Under the pieces are notes generated by a model. That model was not told the origin of the DNA. It ran no database searches and saw nothing but the letters and a program-made list of their open reading frames with translations. Positions 25,593 through 33,554 of a stretch of DNA of 64,000 nucleotides are shown here, in pieces. Location of the stretch: contig JAJFKX010000008.1 of NCBI GenBank assembly GCA_021772985.1, positions 1 through 64,000 of the forward strand, given 5' to 3'. Each line of letters begins with the position of its first letter. The first letter of the stretch is position 1. Both the position numbers and the translations under genes were made by a program. Source of the DNA: Gammaproteobacteria bacterium. Lineage in GTDB: Bacteria; Pseudomonadota; Gammaproteobacteria; Xanthomonadales; Wenzhouxiangellaceae.

Positions 25593-26186
25593 TTAGTTGC
25601 TGGCAGCATGTTTCAGGCTGCTTGCCAGGCGTTTTGCCGCCTGCCTGCATTCATACCGCAGATAATGATGATCACCGAGTACGGAAAGGGTATCAACATT
25701 GAAATAAATGCCTGCAATACCTGTTGCAACAATATTTACCTCAGCAGCTTCGGCATTTTGATATTGACGCTTGATTTCAGCTGCTATGCAGTCAATAAAA
25801 GATTGAATCCATGCCCTTAATTGTCTGGCCATTTGCGGATGTTCAGGCGCAGCAGCAATCAACGAATTTGCCACCAGTATCATCTTTGAATCAGCATATT
25901 TTTCGTCAAACAACCATTCAATCAGTGTCGAAACGCGATTACTTTCAGGCAGCAAAGCGACCAATGCCCGCAAGTATTCATCGGATTTGCCCAAAAACCT
26001 CTGGAACATGGCATCCAACAGGTCATCTCTATTACCGACATTGTGCCGGATCAAAGGTCGAGCCAGACCCGCTTCGGTGGCGATGCGTTTTAATGTCGCA
26101 GCTTCTACACCATAGCGGGCAACACAAGCTTCATAGGCATCCAGGATTTGTGCGCTGCGTTGGTCTTTCAGGCTGGGTCGTGGCAT
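25593..26186 (-). CDS. TetR/AcrR-family regulator
   Basis: 197 residues. The HTH is AQILDAYEACVARYGVEAATLKRIATEAGLARPLIRHNVGNRDDLLDAMF. It follows the hydroxylase-like gene by 24 bp in the same direction and so probably belongs to one transcript with it. Possible operator repeats lie before the first gene (27128-27184). Confidence 0.88.
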   Translation of the reverse strand: MPRPSLKDQRSAQILDAYEACVARYGVEAATLKRIATEAGLARPLIRHNVGNRDDLLDAMFQRFLGKSDEYLRALVALLPESNRVSTLIEWLFDEKYADSKMILVANSLIAAAPEHPQMARQLRAWIQSFIDCIAAEIKRQYQNAEAAEVNIVATGIAGIYFNVDTLSVLGDHHYLRYECRQAAKRLASSLKHAASN

Positions 26187-26210
26187 CTGATAATTACCGC
26201 TAATGTATGT

Positions 26211-27104
26211 TTACAGCTTATCACTGGCTTGTTTGTTGTCTGGTTGCCATCCGGGTGGGCCAAAAATACTTCCAAGTTTGTTATTTAACCCTTTAGCAGA
26301 AAGTGCTTGTTGGCCTAATCGTTGAAAACCATGGAAAAAAACTATTAACGGATTAACCGAATTAATAGGTGTAACCAGTCCATAAACAACTTTTTCCTGT
26401 TCCTGCGCGAAAGTGCCAAATAATCGGTCCCAGGTAATCAATATCCCGCCGTAATTTTTATCAATGTATTCAGGGTTTGAACCATGATGTACACGGTGAT
26501 GAGATGGGGTATTCATTACCGCTTCGATGGGCCTGGGGAGTTTTCCAATAACCTCGGTGTGCAAGGCGGTCTGATACACCTGCACAAATATTTCCGCAAA
26601 AAAGACCACAAATGGATTGAAACCAATTAATACCAGCGGTAGGTGGAAAAAGATCGGCCAGACACCATCCATGGGGCCAAAACGATAAGCAACGGAAATA
26701 TTGAAGAACGGTGACGAATGGTGCACAGAATGAGTTGCCCAGGCTAGATTTACACGGTGAGTAAAGCGGTGCTCCCAATAATAGGCGAGATCAGCCAGCA
26801 GAATGCAGATAGCCACTGTCAGCCAATTGATATCAAGATCGAAAACTGCAAATTGTTGAACATAAAAGTAACTGCCCAGATACAACGTGCCGAGTAGCAG
26901 ATACGACAACCCAAGAAACAAACCAAGCGTGATGTAATTGGTGATGGTGTCACCAAGCAGTGTCCAGTTCAGCTTCTTAAGGACAGCGTAGCGGATCAGT
27001 TCAAATGCCAGGAATCCCAGCGCAAATGTAAAAAACCAATAGTCGATCAGCTCTTCCCATTTCGTGATTTGAAATTCAGAAAGTGGGTTCAGTAGGAATT
27101 CCAT
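26211..27104 (-). CDS. sterol desaturase/fatty acid hydroxylase-family membrane protein
   Basis: 297 residues with several membrane segments and the di-iron histidine clusters of the family: YYWEHRFTHRVNLAWATHSVHHS, LHTEVIG and MNTPSHHRVHHGSNPEYIDKNYGG, then WDRLFGTFAQEQE. Such enzymes hydroxylate or desaturate lipids. The substrate is not predictable. It is first gene of a pair with the TetR regulator downstream. Confidence 0.9.
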   Translation of the reverse strand: MEFLLNPLSEFQITKWEELIDYWFFTFALGFLAFELIRYAVLKKLNWTLLGDTITNYITLGLFLGLSYLLLGTLYLGSYFYVQQFAVFDLDINWLTVAICILLADLAYYWEHRFTHRVNLAWATHSVHHSSPFFNISVAYRFGPMDGVWPIFFHLPLVLIGFNPFVVFFAEIFVQVYQTALHTEVIGKLPRPIEAVMNTPSHHRVHHGSNPEYIDKNYGGILITWDRLFGTFAQEQEKVVYGLVTPINSVNPLIVFFHGFQRLGQQALSAKGLNNKLGSIFGPPGWQPDNKQASDKL

Positions 27105-27127
27105 ATTGGTATTACACCTGCATATTT

Positions 27128-27184
27128 GTTTATTGTCAATTTGGATAATATATTAGATTTTATAGTTTATTGTCAATATAGACA
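27128..27184. promoter_or_regulatory. repeated operator-like sequences before the hydroxylase gene
   Basis: GTTTATTGTCAAT occurs at 27128-27140 and 27165-27177, 37 bp apart, and the second runs into the semi-palindrome TTGTCAATATAGACAA (27170-27185). They lie 24-80 bp upstream of the hydroxylase start and are probably bound by the TetR protein of this operon. Confidence 0.5.
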
Positions 27185-27390
27185 AAATATTATTAGATTC
27201 AATAATCATTTATTATCATGGAGATAGAGCATTGCCTCTAGTTCGGGATGCTTGGTTTTTTAGCAGGGGCATCTGGTAACGGGTTCAATATCTGATAGCA
27301 ACGTTTATCTAAATGATGCGCGAAATATGAGTTTTGATGCATGTGACTGAGGTACTGATTATAGGAATAGTTGTGATTTAAAGTTGCATC

Positions 27391-27431
27391 TCTGCTACAT
27401 TTGTAGCAATATTAGCTACAAATGTAGCAGA
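27391..27431. promoter_or_regulatory. BlaI/MecI-type operator, perfect 17-bp inverted repeat
   Basis: TCTGCTACATTTGTAGC (27391-27407) is exactly mirrored at 27415-27431 with a 7-bp AT spacer. Each arm contains the TACANNTGTA core bound by BlaI/MecI/CopY repressors. It ends 20 bp before the repressor's start codon. Confidence 0.88.
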
Positions 27432-27451
27432 GCAGTTGTTCAAAAACCAAA

Positions 27452-27829
27452 ATGAAATTGAGTGAAGCAGAATGGATCGTAATGCAGGCGTTGTGGAAAC
27501 AAAGCCCAGCCAATGTGCGTGAAGTAATGCAAAGCTTGCCGGAAGATAATGACTGGGCTTATTCCACGGTAAAAACACTGTTGACCAGATTGGCTGAAAA
27601 AGCAGCAGTTGCGGTTAGTAAGCAGGCCAATACCAGTTATTTCAAACCACTGATCACCCAGCCCGAGGCACAACGCTCTGAAATTCATCATTTGATTAAC
27701 CGGGTTTTTGACGGCACGGTTGGTGGGTTGGTGCAACATCTACTGAATAAAGAGCCGCTGAGTAAGGTTCAACAGCAAGAGCTTATGGCTTTGCTGGAAG
27801 CAGAACAGCAGGACAACACTAATGACTGA
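27452..27829 (+). CDS. BlaI/MecI/CopY-family repressor
   Basis: 125 residues, winged helix: LSEAEWIVMQALWKQSPANVREVMQSLPEDNDWAYSTVKTLLTRLAEK. The Leu-Ser-Glu-Ala-Glu start and the dimer-forming C-terminal helix (QQELMALLEAEQ) match the family. In BlaI systems the paired M56 protease cleaves this repressor after a signal. The operator lies directly upstream. Confidence 0.93.
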   Translation: MKLSEAEWIVMQALWKQSPANVREVMQSLPEDNDWAYSTVKTLLTRLAEKAAVAVSKQANTSYFKPLITQPEAQRSEIHHLINRVFDGTVGGLVQHLLNKEPLSKVQQQELMALLEAEQQDNTND

Positions 27830-28859
27830 GCATTGGTATGCCTGGTTGATCTTCAGCGCATATCAAACTGTGTTGTTGTTTATTATTGTTGGATCATTGG
27901 AATTGCTGGTCGGCCGCTGGTTGTGGCCACAACTCAGGTTGTTGTTATGGTCACTGGTGCCTTTGCATTTACTGGTGCTGCCGCAATGGTATTTCCCTTG
28001 GACAGTATGGCAATGGGTGCCAGTGCAATCTGCTCAATTAACCACAGCAGTTACACAGTCAATACCGCTGGTCTATTTTGGTTTATGGTTGAGCGGCTGC
28101 CTGGGTGTGTTACTGGTGTTGAGTGTACGGCTATACAGGTTGCGGCAGCGCCTGCTGGCACAGGCAAGACCATTAACGCACTCATCAATGTATCTGCTTG
28201 CTGCCGAAACTATCGGCTGCAAACCACCACCGCTGATGGTATCAACACATCTGCAATCGCCACTGGTAATCGGTATTTTAAAGCCTGTGATTGTGTTACC
28301 GGATAGTATTTTTGAACACAGTTCCAGCCAGGATATTCAGCTGGCTTTGTGTCATGAACTGGGGCATATCAGGCGCCGTGATCATTGGTGGGCAGCCATT
28401 AATATCGGATTGGCCAGCCTTGCCTGGTTTAATCCATTGGTGTGGTTTGCCGTGAAGCGGGTGAATCATTTACGTGAATTTTGCTGTGATGCGCTGGTGG
28501 TACGCAAGCTTGGTCAATCCGGCAGTGCCTACCGGCAAATGCTGGCGCGGGCAGCTTTAGCACTGAGCCATTCCAGTAGATCAACAGCCAGATTACAACC
28601 GACGATAGGCTTATTAAGCAGTAGTCCGGTCATCATCAAAAGAATACAGTACCTGCGGGGGCGTTTGCTGGGGCAGAGCCATTGGGCCAGAGGAATCAGT
28701 TTAATGTTTGTATTTGCCCTGACCATTACCACTTTGCCACCACCACCGGTGTTGGGTGCTGCCATCCTGGCGAACCCCAATGCACCCGGTTGTTTGCTGA
28801 CCCGTTATGCAGTGCTGGCCAATTTACACCAACAACAACTTAATAAGGATAAGAAATGA
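27822..28859 (+). CDS. M56-family peptidase (BlaR1/MecR1-like) without sensor domain
   Basis: 345 residues with about four membrane helices. The zinc-protease motif is LALCHELGHIRRRDHWW, then AWFNPLVWFAVKRVNHLREFCCDALVV, as in BlaR1. The C-terminal penicillin-binding sensor domain of BlaR1 is absent: after the last helix only ~35 residues remain (GAAILANPNAPGCLLTRYAVLAN). So it probably senses something other than beta-lactams. It overlaps blaI and the DUF1579 gene at both ends. Confidence 0.9.
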   Translation: MTEHWYAWLIFSAYQTVLLFIIVGSLELLVGRWLWPQLRLLLWSLVPLHLLVLPQWYFPWTVWQWVPVQSAQLTTAVTQSIPLVYFGLWLSGCLGVLLVLSVRLYRLRQRLLAQARPLTHSSMYLLAAETIGCKPPPLMVSTHLQSPLVIGILKPVIVLPDSIFEHSSSQDIQLALCHELGHIRRRDHWWAAINIGLASLAWFNPLVWFAVKRVNHLREFCCDALVVRKLGQSGSAYRQMLARAALALSHSSRSTARLQPTIGLLSSSPVIIKRIQYLRGRLLGQSHWARGISLMFVFALTITTLPPPPVLGAAILANPNAPGCLLTRYAVLANLHQQQLNKDKK

Positions 28860-29464
28860 TTCAGACGCAGCGTTTAGTCCTGATTCTAATACTCGGGCTG
28901 ACTTCAATGGTACTTTCCGCTCAGCAACAGCCCAGTGGTGAAGATCTGTCGGCAATGATGGCCAAGGCTCAGCAATACACCCAGCCGGCTGAGCATCATC
29001 AAAAATTGGAACGGTTGGTTGGGAATTGGAACACTGAAATGCGGATCACCATGCAAGGTGCACCGAGTGCTGCTAGCGCAGGGACTTCAACCGTGAAGTG
29101 GATAATGCCGGGCCGTTGGTTACAGATGGAAGCCAATGGCTCCTTAATGGGCTTGCCAATGCACAGTATCACCCTGATGGGGTATGACAATTTTAAGCAC
29201 AGTTATGTCACCACTTCGATATCTACCCTGGATACTGCCATGAATCGCTCTGAAGGTGATTTCACCCCGGATGACAAAGCATTGGTTGTGTACGGGACTC
29301 TGGATGAATACCTGACCGGAGAGCACGACAAGATGGTGAAAACAATTTACCGATTTGTATCCGATGACGAGATCATGATCGAGGTGCATGATCTGCCAAT
29401 CGGCGAAGTTAATACCAAGGTGCTGGAATTTAAGATGGTGCGTGCTCCAGCTGCAGAAAGCTAA
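28856..29464 (+). CDS. DUF1579-like exported protein
   Basis: 202 residues with a signal peptide (LVLILILGLTSMVLSAQQ). The core HHQKLERLVGNWNTEMRI, MPGRWLQMEANGSLMG and LMGYDNFKHSYVTTSIST follow the DUF1579 pattern, a lipocalin-like small barrel. It is the third gene of the BlaI-M56 operon, so probably the controlled output. No enzymatic motif is seen. Confidence 0.8.
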   Translation: MIQTQRLVLILILGLTSMVLSAQQQPSGEDLSAMMAKAQQYTQPAEHHQKLERLVGNWNTEMRITMQGAPSAASAGTSTVKWIMPGRWLQMEANGSLMGLPMHSITLMGYDNFKHSYVTTSISTLDTAMNRSEGDFTPDDKALVVYGTLDEYLTGEHDKMVKTIYRFVSDDEIMIEVHDLPIGEVNTKVLEFKMVRAPAAES

Positions 29465-29492
29465 GCTGATTTGTCTGTGATGTCTTCAGGTT

Positions 29493-29516
29493 CAGGCCCC
29501 ATCATAATGGGGCCTG
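29493..29516. terminator. bidirectional terminator hairpin
   Basis: CAGGCCCCAT and ATGGGGCCTG form a perfect 10-bp stem with loop CATA between two convergent genes. T-rich flanks are short. Confidence 0.75.
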
Positions 29517-29540
29517 TTAACTATTAGTGATAGCTGGTTA

Positions 29541-29993
29541 TTAATGTGCTGGGTTACAACATGCTGATGGTTTCGTATCAGTGACCGGCAGTTGGGTGTT
29601 TGCTGGTATCCGGTCTTCACCATAAACCTCAGCCTGCTGCATGGTTTTAAACATCTCCCAGATAACACCTGACGGGTCAACCGCCCAATGTTTATCTGAG
29701 ATGGCGTAACAGCATTGTGCGGCTTGTTCATCCTGAGTAATGTGGCCGGCATCAGATAAGCGGGTATGTAATTGTTGCAATTCAGCATGGGTTTCAGTTT
29801 GAATCCCCACATGGTTGATACCGATTATGTGGCCAGGTTTTTCTGAAATGGCCAGATTGACTCGTGGATCATCGAGCAGCCATTTGGCGTAGTCGGGCTT
29901 TTCAACAGACGGTTGTTGCCCCAGCAATGCAGAATAAAATGGTATCGATGAGGTCAGGTCGTCAACACTGATATGAAGGTGTAATCGTTGCAT
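29541..29993 (-). CDS. arsI: ArsI/CadI-like VOC protein (C-As lyase family)
   Basis: 150 residues, a VOC fold (LHLHISVDDLTSSIPFYSALLGQQPS; GINHVGIQTETHAEL). The signature QCCYAISDKHWAVDPSGVIWE carries the vicinal Cys pair and Lys of ArsI, which cleaves organoarsenicals such as MAs(III). The tail PSACCNPAH adds another Cys pair. Ribosome site AAGGAGA is ideal. A perfect palindrome lies just upstream and is shared with the ArsR-like gene. CadI is the alternative name; metal specificity is not proven. Confidence 0.85.
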   Translation of the reverse strand: MQRLHLHISVDDLTSSIPFYSALLGQQPSVEKPDYAKWLLDDPRVNLAISEKPGHIIGINHVGIQTETHAELQQLHTRLSDAGHITQDEQAAQCCYAISDKHWAVDPSGVIWEMFKTMQQAEVYGEDRIPANTQLPVTDTKPSACCNPAH

Positions 29994-30005
29994 TTGAATC
30001 TCCTT

Positions 30006-30023
30006 TATATATCTAGATATATA
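30006..30023. promoter_or_regulatory. palindromic operator before arsI
   Basis: TATATATCTAGATATATA is an 18-bp perfect palindrome 13 bp upstream of the arsI-like start. Its half-site TATATATCTAG recurs at 30364-30374 upstream of the ArsR-like gene, as expected of an ArsR operator. Confidence 0.75.
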
Positions 30024-30052
30024 GTTTTATTTAGTTAAAAAAATACCTGCCC

Positions 30053-30355
30053 TCAGCAGTCTTTCGATACGCCGGAGCAGCAGTCTTCCAACAGATGATC
30101 GGATAACCCTTTGATTGCAGCATAGTCGGCAGTGGATATCTGATCGCGGCCGTCCCTGATTTGCTGAACCAGCCCGGCAACCACCAATGCATCCAAATGA
30201 TGCTTAAAAGTTGATGCCGGAATATCCAATTGGCTGCGCAATTCAGTTACATTCAGACCGTCACAGCCGGCACGGACCAGCAATCGCAAAATGGCCAGCC
30301 GGGTCGGGGAACCCAGTGAGGCAAAGGCGCGTGCAGCGGTATCATCAGTAAACAT
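30053..30355 (-). CDS. ArsR-family metalloregulator
   Basis: 100 residues. The HTH region ARAFASLGSPTRLAILRLLVRAG and QLDIPASTFKHHLDALVVAGLV is classic ArsR/SmtB. The usual ELCVCDL arsenic site in the recognition helix is absent; instead Cys occur at the C-terminus (LEDCCSGVSKDC), plus Cys30-type RAGCDG, so As(III) may bind there. It is transcribed toward arsI, 59 bp away. Confidence 0.9.
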   Translation of the reverse strand: MFTDDTAARAFASLGSPTRLAILRLLVRAGCDGLNVTELRSQLDIPASTFKHHLDALVVAGLVQQIRDGRDQISTADYAAIKGLSDHLLEDCCSGVSKDC

Positions 30356-30363
30356 ATTACAAT

Positions 30364-30374
30364 TATATATCTAG
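30364..30374. promoter_or_regulatory. operator half-site before arsR-like gene
   Basis: TATATATCTAG followed 7 bp later by an imperfect inverse (TAGATAT), 8 bp upstream of the start codon. It matches half of the arsI palindrome. Confidence 0.55.
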
Positions 30375-30512
30375 TTTTGTAGATATTTCAAGTTAATCCG
30401 GTTTCTGACTGTTAATCAACGGCACAAAACCAGGTTTCGTATTTTGGATCAGCAGGCAGATGACCAGCGAACTATGCGAATGCTTAACGGCTCAAAACAT
30501 GCTTGTTGATAT

Positions 30513-30567
30513 AAAAACCCCCTGACCGTGATACAAAATGTACATCATGAAATCACACGGCAGGGGG
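30513..30567 (-). terminator. terminator of the DUF4383 gene
   Basis: CCCCCTG-ACCGTGAT pairs with ATCACACGG-CAGGGGG around a long loop. On the minus strand the stem is followed by TTTTTAT, as expected after the leftward membrane-protein gene. Confidence 0.75.
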
Positions 30568-30598
30568 CACGATTAATCAACAGAAGGAAATTAAGTGA

Positions 30599-30973
30599 TT
30601 AATTGCTCGTTGCCTGACGGTTCGGCAGGATAAACCCAACAGCCAGGATTACCAGGGCCAGGCCCAGATGTAACCAGCGGTCTGCCTGGTTAATGTGAAC
30701 CAGCCCCAGTAGCATGTTGCCGGAGGTAAAAAAGCCGACAATAGTAACCAACACATAGGCAGCGCCTACACTTTTGAATACCATATCGGCCTTATCAGCA
30801 AACTGCATAGCGCCAACAATAAAAACCACACCAGTCAATATGTGGACAAGATTATGTGCCAGGTTAACTGCAAAGACACCATCCGGTGCTACCAATGGGT
30901 TGGGAATAAAACCGATAATACCGACCAGTATAAAAATAATGCCAAAAGCCAGGCTGGCGGTTTTTGTGTTCAT
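30599..30973 (-). CDS. DUF4383-family small membrane protein
   Basis: 124 residues from the ATG at 30973, placed 9 nt after GGAG; an in-frame ATG lies 15 bp upstream. Four membrane helices are apparent (LAFGIIFILVGIIGFIPNPLVAP, NLVHILTGVVFIVGAMQFA, AAYVLVTIVGFF, HLGLALVILAVGFILP). The family has no known function. Confidence 0.8.
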   Translation of the reverse strand: MNTKTASLAFGIIFILVGIIGFIPNPLVAPDGVFAVNLAHNLVHILTGVVFIVGAMQFADKADMVFKSVGAAYVLVTIVGFFTSGNMLLGLVHINQADRWLHLGLALVILAVGFILPNRQATSN

Positions 30974-31131
30974 GCAGATGATCTCCATTATGTTTATCAG
31001 GATAATTTATACGCTAGCAATACCTGGTCCATCAATGATGATTAGTCCGTATTATTTAACTAATCGTCCAGGATAGACAATCTAGATTTGGATACTGGTA
31101 TTCTGCGGCAAATGGGTATTTAAGCAGCAGT

Positions 31132-32082
31132 ATGGATGTAGTTAGTAAAATCCTTGATTCATTAAAGCTTAGTAGCAGCTTTTATTTTGATACCGAGTTT
31201 GGAGCCCCATGGAGTGTGCGGGTGCCGGACTATCAGCAGGTAGCGCGGTTTCACTATGTAACCCATGGCAGCTGCTGGATAGATGTTGCCGGAGGCAGTG
31301 CGCCTGTCCAATTACACAGCAAAGATTTTGTGCTGGTTCCGCACGGCAATATGCATGTAATTTGCAGTAACCCGGAAGTGCAAGTGGTGGAGTTGGAAAA
31401 CGCTCTGGCCCAAAGCGGCTATCCTGGCCGGGGTACCTGGGTACTCGGCAATCCAGACCAGGACAATCCGACAAGACTGATTTGCGGCCATTTTCAGTTT
31501 AATGAAAACTTCCAGCACCCATTGATCCGGCAATTGCCTGAATTATTGATAGTCCGAGAATCTCAGGCTTTGGATTTTTCCTGGTTCACCAATGCGCTTA
31601 AATTGCTTTCGGTAGAAACACAAAGCAATCATTTGGGGCAGGCAGCTATTATCCGGCATTTAACTGAAATCGTTTTCATCTTGATGATCAGGGTCTGGGC
31701 CAAGTCCAGTGAATTACCTGGAGGTTTCTTACGTGTCATCCAGGACAAGGCTATTGGGCGAAGTTTGACGGCATTTCATAATGCACCGGGAGAAAAATGG
31801 AGCGTAGCAAAACTGGCCAGTCATGCCGGTATGTCGCGGACTGCCTATGCGGAACGTTTTAAGGGCTTGTCCGGGATATCCCCGATGCGTTATGCGACTG
31901 ATTGGCGTATGCAGTGCGCTGGTCAATTATTGCTGGAAACACGCTTATCAATGGAACAGATAGCCGAACAAGTCGGCTATCAATCGGTACCGGCCTTTGC
32001 GCGAATTTTCAAACTGCAAAAATGCATCGGACCCGGCGCCTTCAGGCGCGTCAATCAAAGACCTAAGACTGACCAGATTTAG
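31132..32082 (+). CDS. AraC-family regulator with cupin sensor
   Basis: 316 residues. The N-terminal half is a cupin-type AraC ligand domain (FHYVTHGSCWIDVAGGSAPVQLHSKDFVLVPHGNMHVI). The C-terminal AraC DNA-binding domain shows WSVAKLASHAGMSRTAYAERFKGLSGISPMRYATDWRM and MEQIAEQVGYQSVPAFARIFK. It ends tail-to-tail with the GST gene (4-bp overlap). Target is unknown. Confidence 0.9.
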   Translation: MDVVSKILDSLKLSSSFYFDTEFGAPWSVRVPDYQQVARFHYVTHGSCWIDVAGGSAPVQLHSKDFVLVPHGNMHVICSNPEVQVVELENALAQSGYPGRGTWVLGNPDQDNPTRLICGHFQFNENFQHPLIRQLPELLIVRESQALDFSWFTNALKLLSVETQSNHLGQAAIIRHLTEIVFILMIRVWAKSSELPGGFLRVIQDKAIGRSLTAFHNAPGEKWSVAKLASHAGMSRTAYAERFKGLSGISPMRYATDWRMQCAGQLLLETRLSMEQIAEQVGYQSVPAFARIFKLQKCIGPGAFRRVNQRPKTDQI

Positions 32083-32696
32083 CCGGCGGGAAACGGGTTC
32101 TGCCAGCCTTCCAATTGCATCAAGCTGTTATGCCAGCGCTCGATCTGGGCAAAACCATCCAATGGTAGCTTGGCTTTTCCGGCACTCGGTAAAAACGAAC
32201 CGATGGCAAAATCAGCCACACTTAAGCTGTTACCCAGGATGTAATCGCGTGATTGCAGATGGTTATCCAATACCCCGGCGAATTGTTTGAAGAAAGTGGT
32301 AGATTCTTCGATTGCCGCAGCATCAGGGTCACCCAGACCAAACGTTGGTTTGATGTAATTGTTAAACATCAGAGTGCCTGCATGCCGAGAGAAATGTGCC
32401 GTATCCCAATTCATCCAGCGGATCGCATCAATTTGGTCGGCAGTAGCTTGCGGCCACAGATCAGAACCTGCTTTTACAGCTAGATAAACCATGATGGCAG
32501 GGCTTTCCCACAACTTGACGTCACCATCACTTAGTGCTGGAACCTTGCCGTTCGGGTTGATCGCCAGGTACTCAGGGGTTTTGTTTTCACCTTGAGTAAG
32601 GTCAATTCGGACATATTCGACCGGAGAATTCAGGTATCTGGCAACGGCGCAGGGTTTATGTGGATTGGGGGTTTCAAAATAGTAAAGTTTCATCAA
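32079..32696 (-). CDS. glutathione S-transferase-family protein
   Basis: 205 residues. The thioredoxin-like N-terminal domain has MKLYYFETPNPHKPCAVARYLN, NPNGKVPALSDGDVKLWESPAIMVYLA; the helical C-terminal domain has YILGNSLSVADFAIGSFL. It probably conjugates or reduces electrophiles. It is divergent from the TetR gene with a palindromic operator in the gap. Confidence 0.93.
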   Translation of the reverse strand: MMKLYYFETPNPHKPCAVARYLNSPVEYVRIDLTQGENKTPEYLAINPNGKVPALSDGDVKLWESPAIMVYLAVKAGSDLWPQATADQIDAIRWMNWDTAHFSRHAGTLMFNNYIKPTFGLGDPDAAAIEESTTFFKQFAGVLDNHLQSRDYILGNSLSVADFAIGSFLPSAGKAKLPLDGFAQIERWHNSLMQLEGWQNPFPAG

Positions 32697-32779
32697 CTAC
32701 TCCAATGTTGTCTATCAATAAAAGTCGATCCAGGCTCAAAGCTTTTTTGAAATCAGAACTGGAGCATACAGCGATTCAT

Positions 32780-32799
32780 AATATGTTCAAGAACATATT
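32780..32799. promoter_or_regulatory. TetR operator between GST and tetR genes
   Basis: AATATGTTCAAGAACATATT: two perfect 9-bp arms around AA, in the gap between two divergent genes, 39 bp before the TetR start. A single site could control both. Confidence 0.8.
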
Positions 32800-32837
32800 T
32801 AAGTTTTGGGTTAACCTGTTTCCTGGTGCCTCAATTG

Positions 32838-33485
32838 ATGACGGATATGCCCTATACAGCGGAACATAAACAAGCCACTCGCGAACGAATCATTGAATGT
32901 GCCCGGGAGTTATTTAACCGCAAAGGTTTTGCCGAAGTTTCCATTGATGAAATTATGGCCCGGGCAGAATTAACCCGCGGCGGTTTCTATAACCACTTCA
33001 AAACCAAGGAAGATTTATTCGTTGAGGCGGTTGAAGCGTATGCACATGATAATCCGGCAGATCGCTGGGAAGATGTGGAGCTGGATTTTTCCCAAGCAGC
33101 TCCTGTAATCGCCCAGCAAATGATCAATGCATACCTTTCCAGGACCCACTTAGCCGATATCGATGGACATTGCCCAATGGTTGCGCTGCCGTCTGATGTG
33201 GCCCGGGCCAGTGGCAAAGTCAGACAAGCCTATCAAAACCTGGTTGAACGGATGGTGCAAGTATTTGCCATGGGTTTGCAAGACAATCAAGCTCAAAGCG
33301 CACGAGAACAAGCATTGGGTTTAACGGCAATGTGTGTTGGTGGAATGGTTTTAGCAAGGACCTTCGAAGATGCCGGTTTTGGAGATGAATTAATTAAGGC
33401 AACCCGGGAAATGGCGTTGCAGCTGGTCAGCTGGAAACAATTAGATATTGTGAAACCGGATTTGGATGCGGCAGCAAACAGTTAA
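32838..33485 (+). CDS. TetR/AcrR-family regulator
   Basis: About 215 residues from the ATG at 32838 (a GTG lies 12 bp earlier). HTH: TRERIIECARELFNRKGFAEVSIDEIMARAELTRGGFYNHFKTKEDLF. The C-terminal region (GHCPMVALPSDVARAS with a Cys) resembles NemR-like regulators that sense electrophiles through Cys. The partner GST gene fits such a role. Confidence 0.9.
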   Translation: MTDMPYTAEHKQATRERIIECARELFNRKGFAEVSIDEIMARAELTRGGFYNHFKTKEDLFVEAVEAYAHDNPADRWEDVELDFSQAAPVIAQQMINAYLSRTHLADIDGHCPMVALPSDVARASGKVRQAYQNLVERMVQVFAMGLQDNQAQSAREQALGLTAMCVGGMVLARTFEDAGFGDELIKATREMALQLVSWKQLDIVKPDLDAAANS

Positions 33486-33507
33486 ATGGCTTGTGGCTAT
33501 AGACTTC

Positions 33508-33533
33508 CATCCTGAGCCGTTCGGCTCAGGATG
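33508..33533. terminator. hairpin between convergent genes
   Basis: CATCCTGAGCCG and CGGCTCAGGATG pair perfectly (12 bp) around TT. It sits between the TetR gene and the leftward VOC gene. No T-run follows, but position suggests termination. Confidence 0.7.
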
Positions 33534-33554
33534 GGTTAGCTTATTTGTGGATGC

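Larger units (their letters stand above)
27105..27451. other. divergent regulatory region between hydroxylase and blaI-like genes
   Basis: No gene seen. The left part is AT-rich with two direct repeats; the right end has the BlaI-type inverted repeat. The centre (about 27190-27390) contains nothing recognised. Confidence 0.6.

Noticed and set aside
27833-28306. 157-codon second frame inside the M56 peptidase gene
   Set aside because: Same strand, wrong frame; the M56 frame has HELGH and membrane helices.
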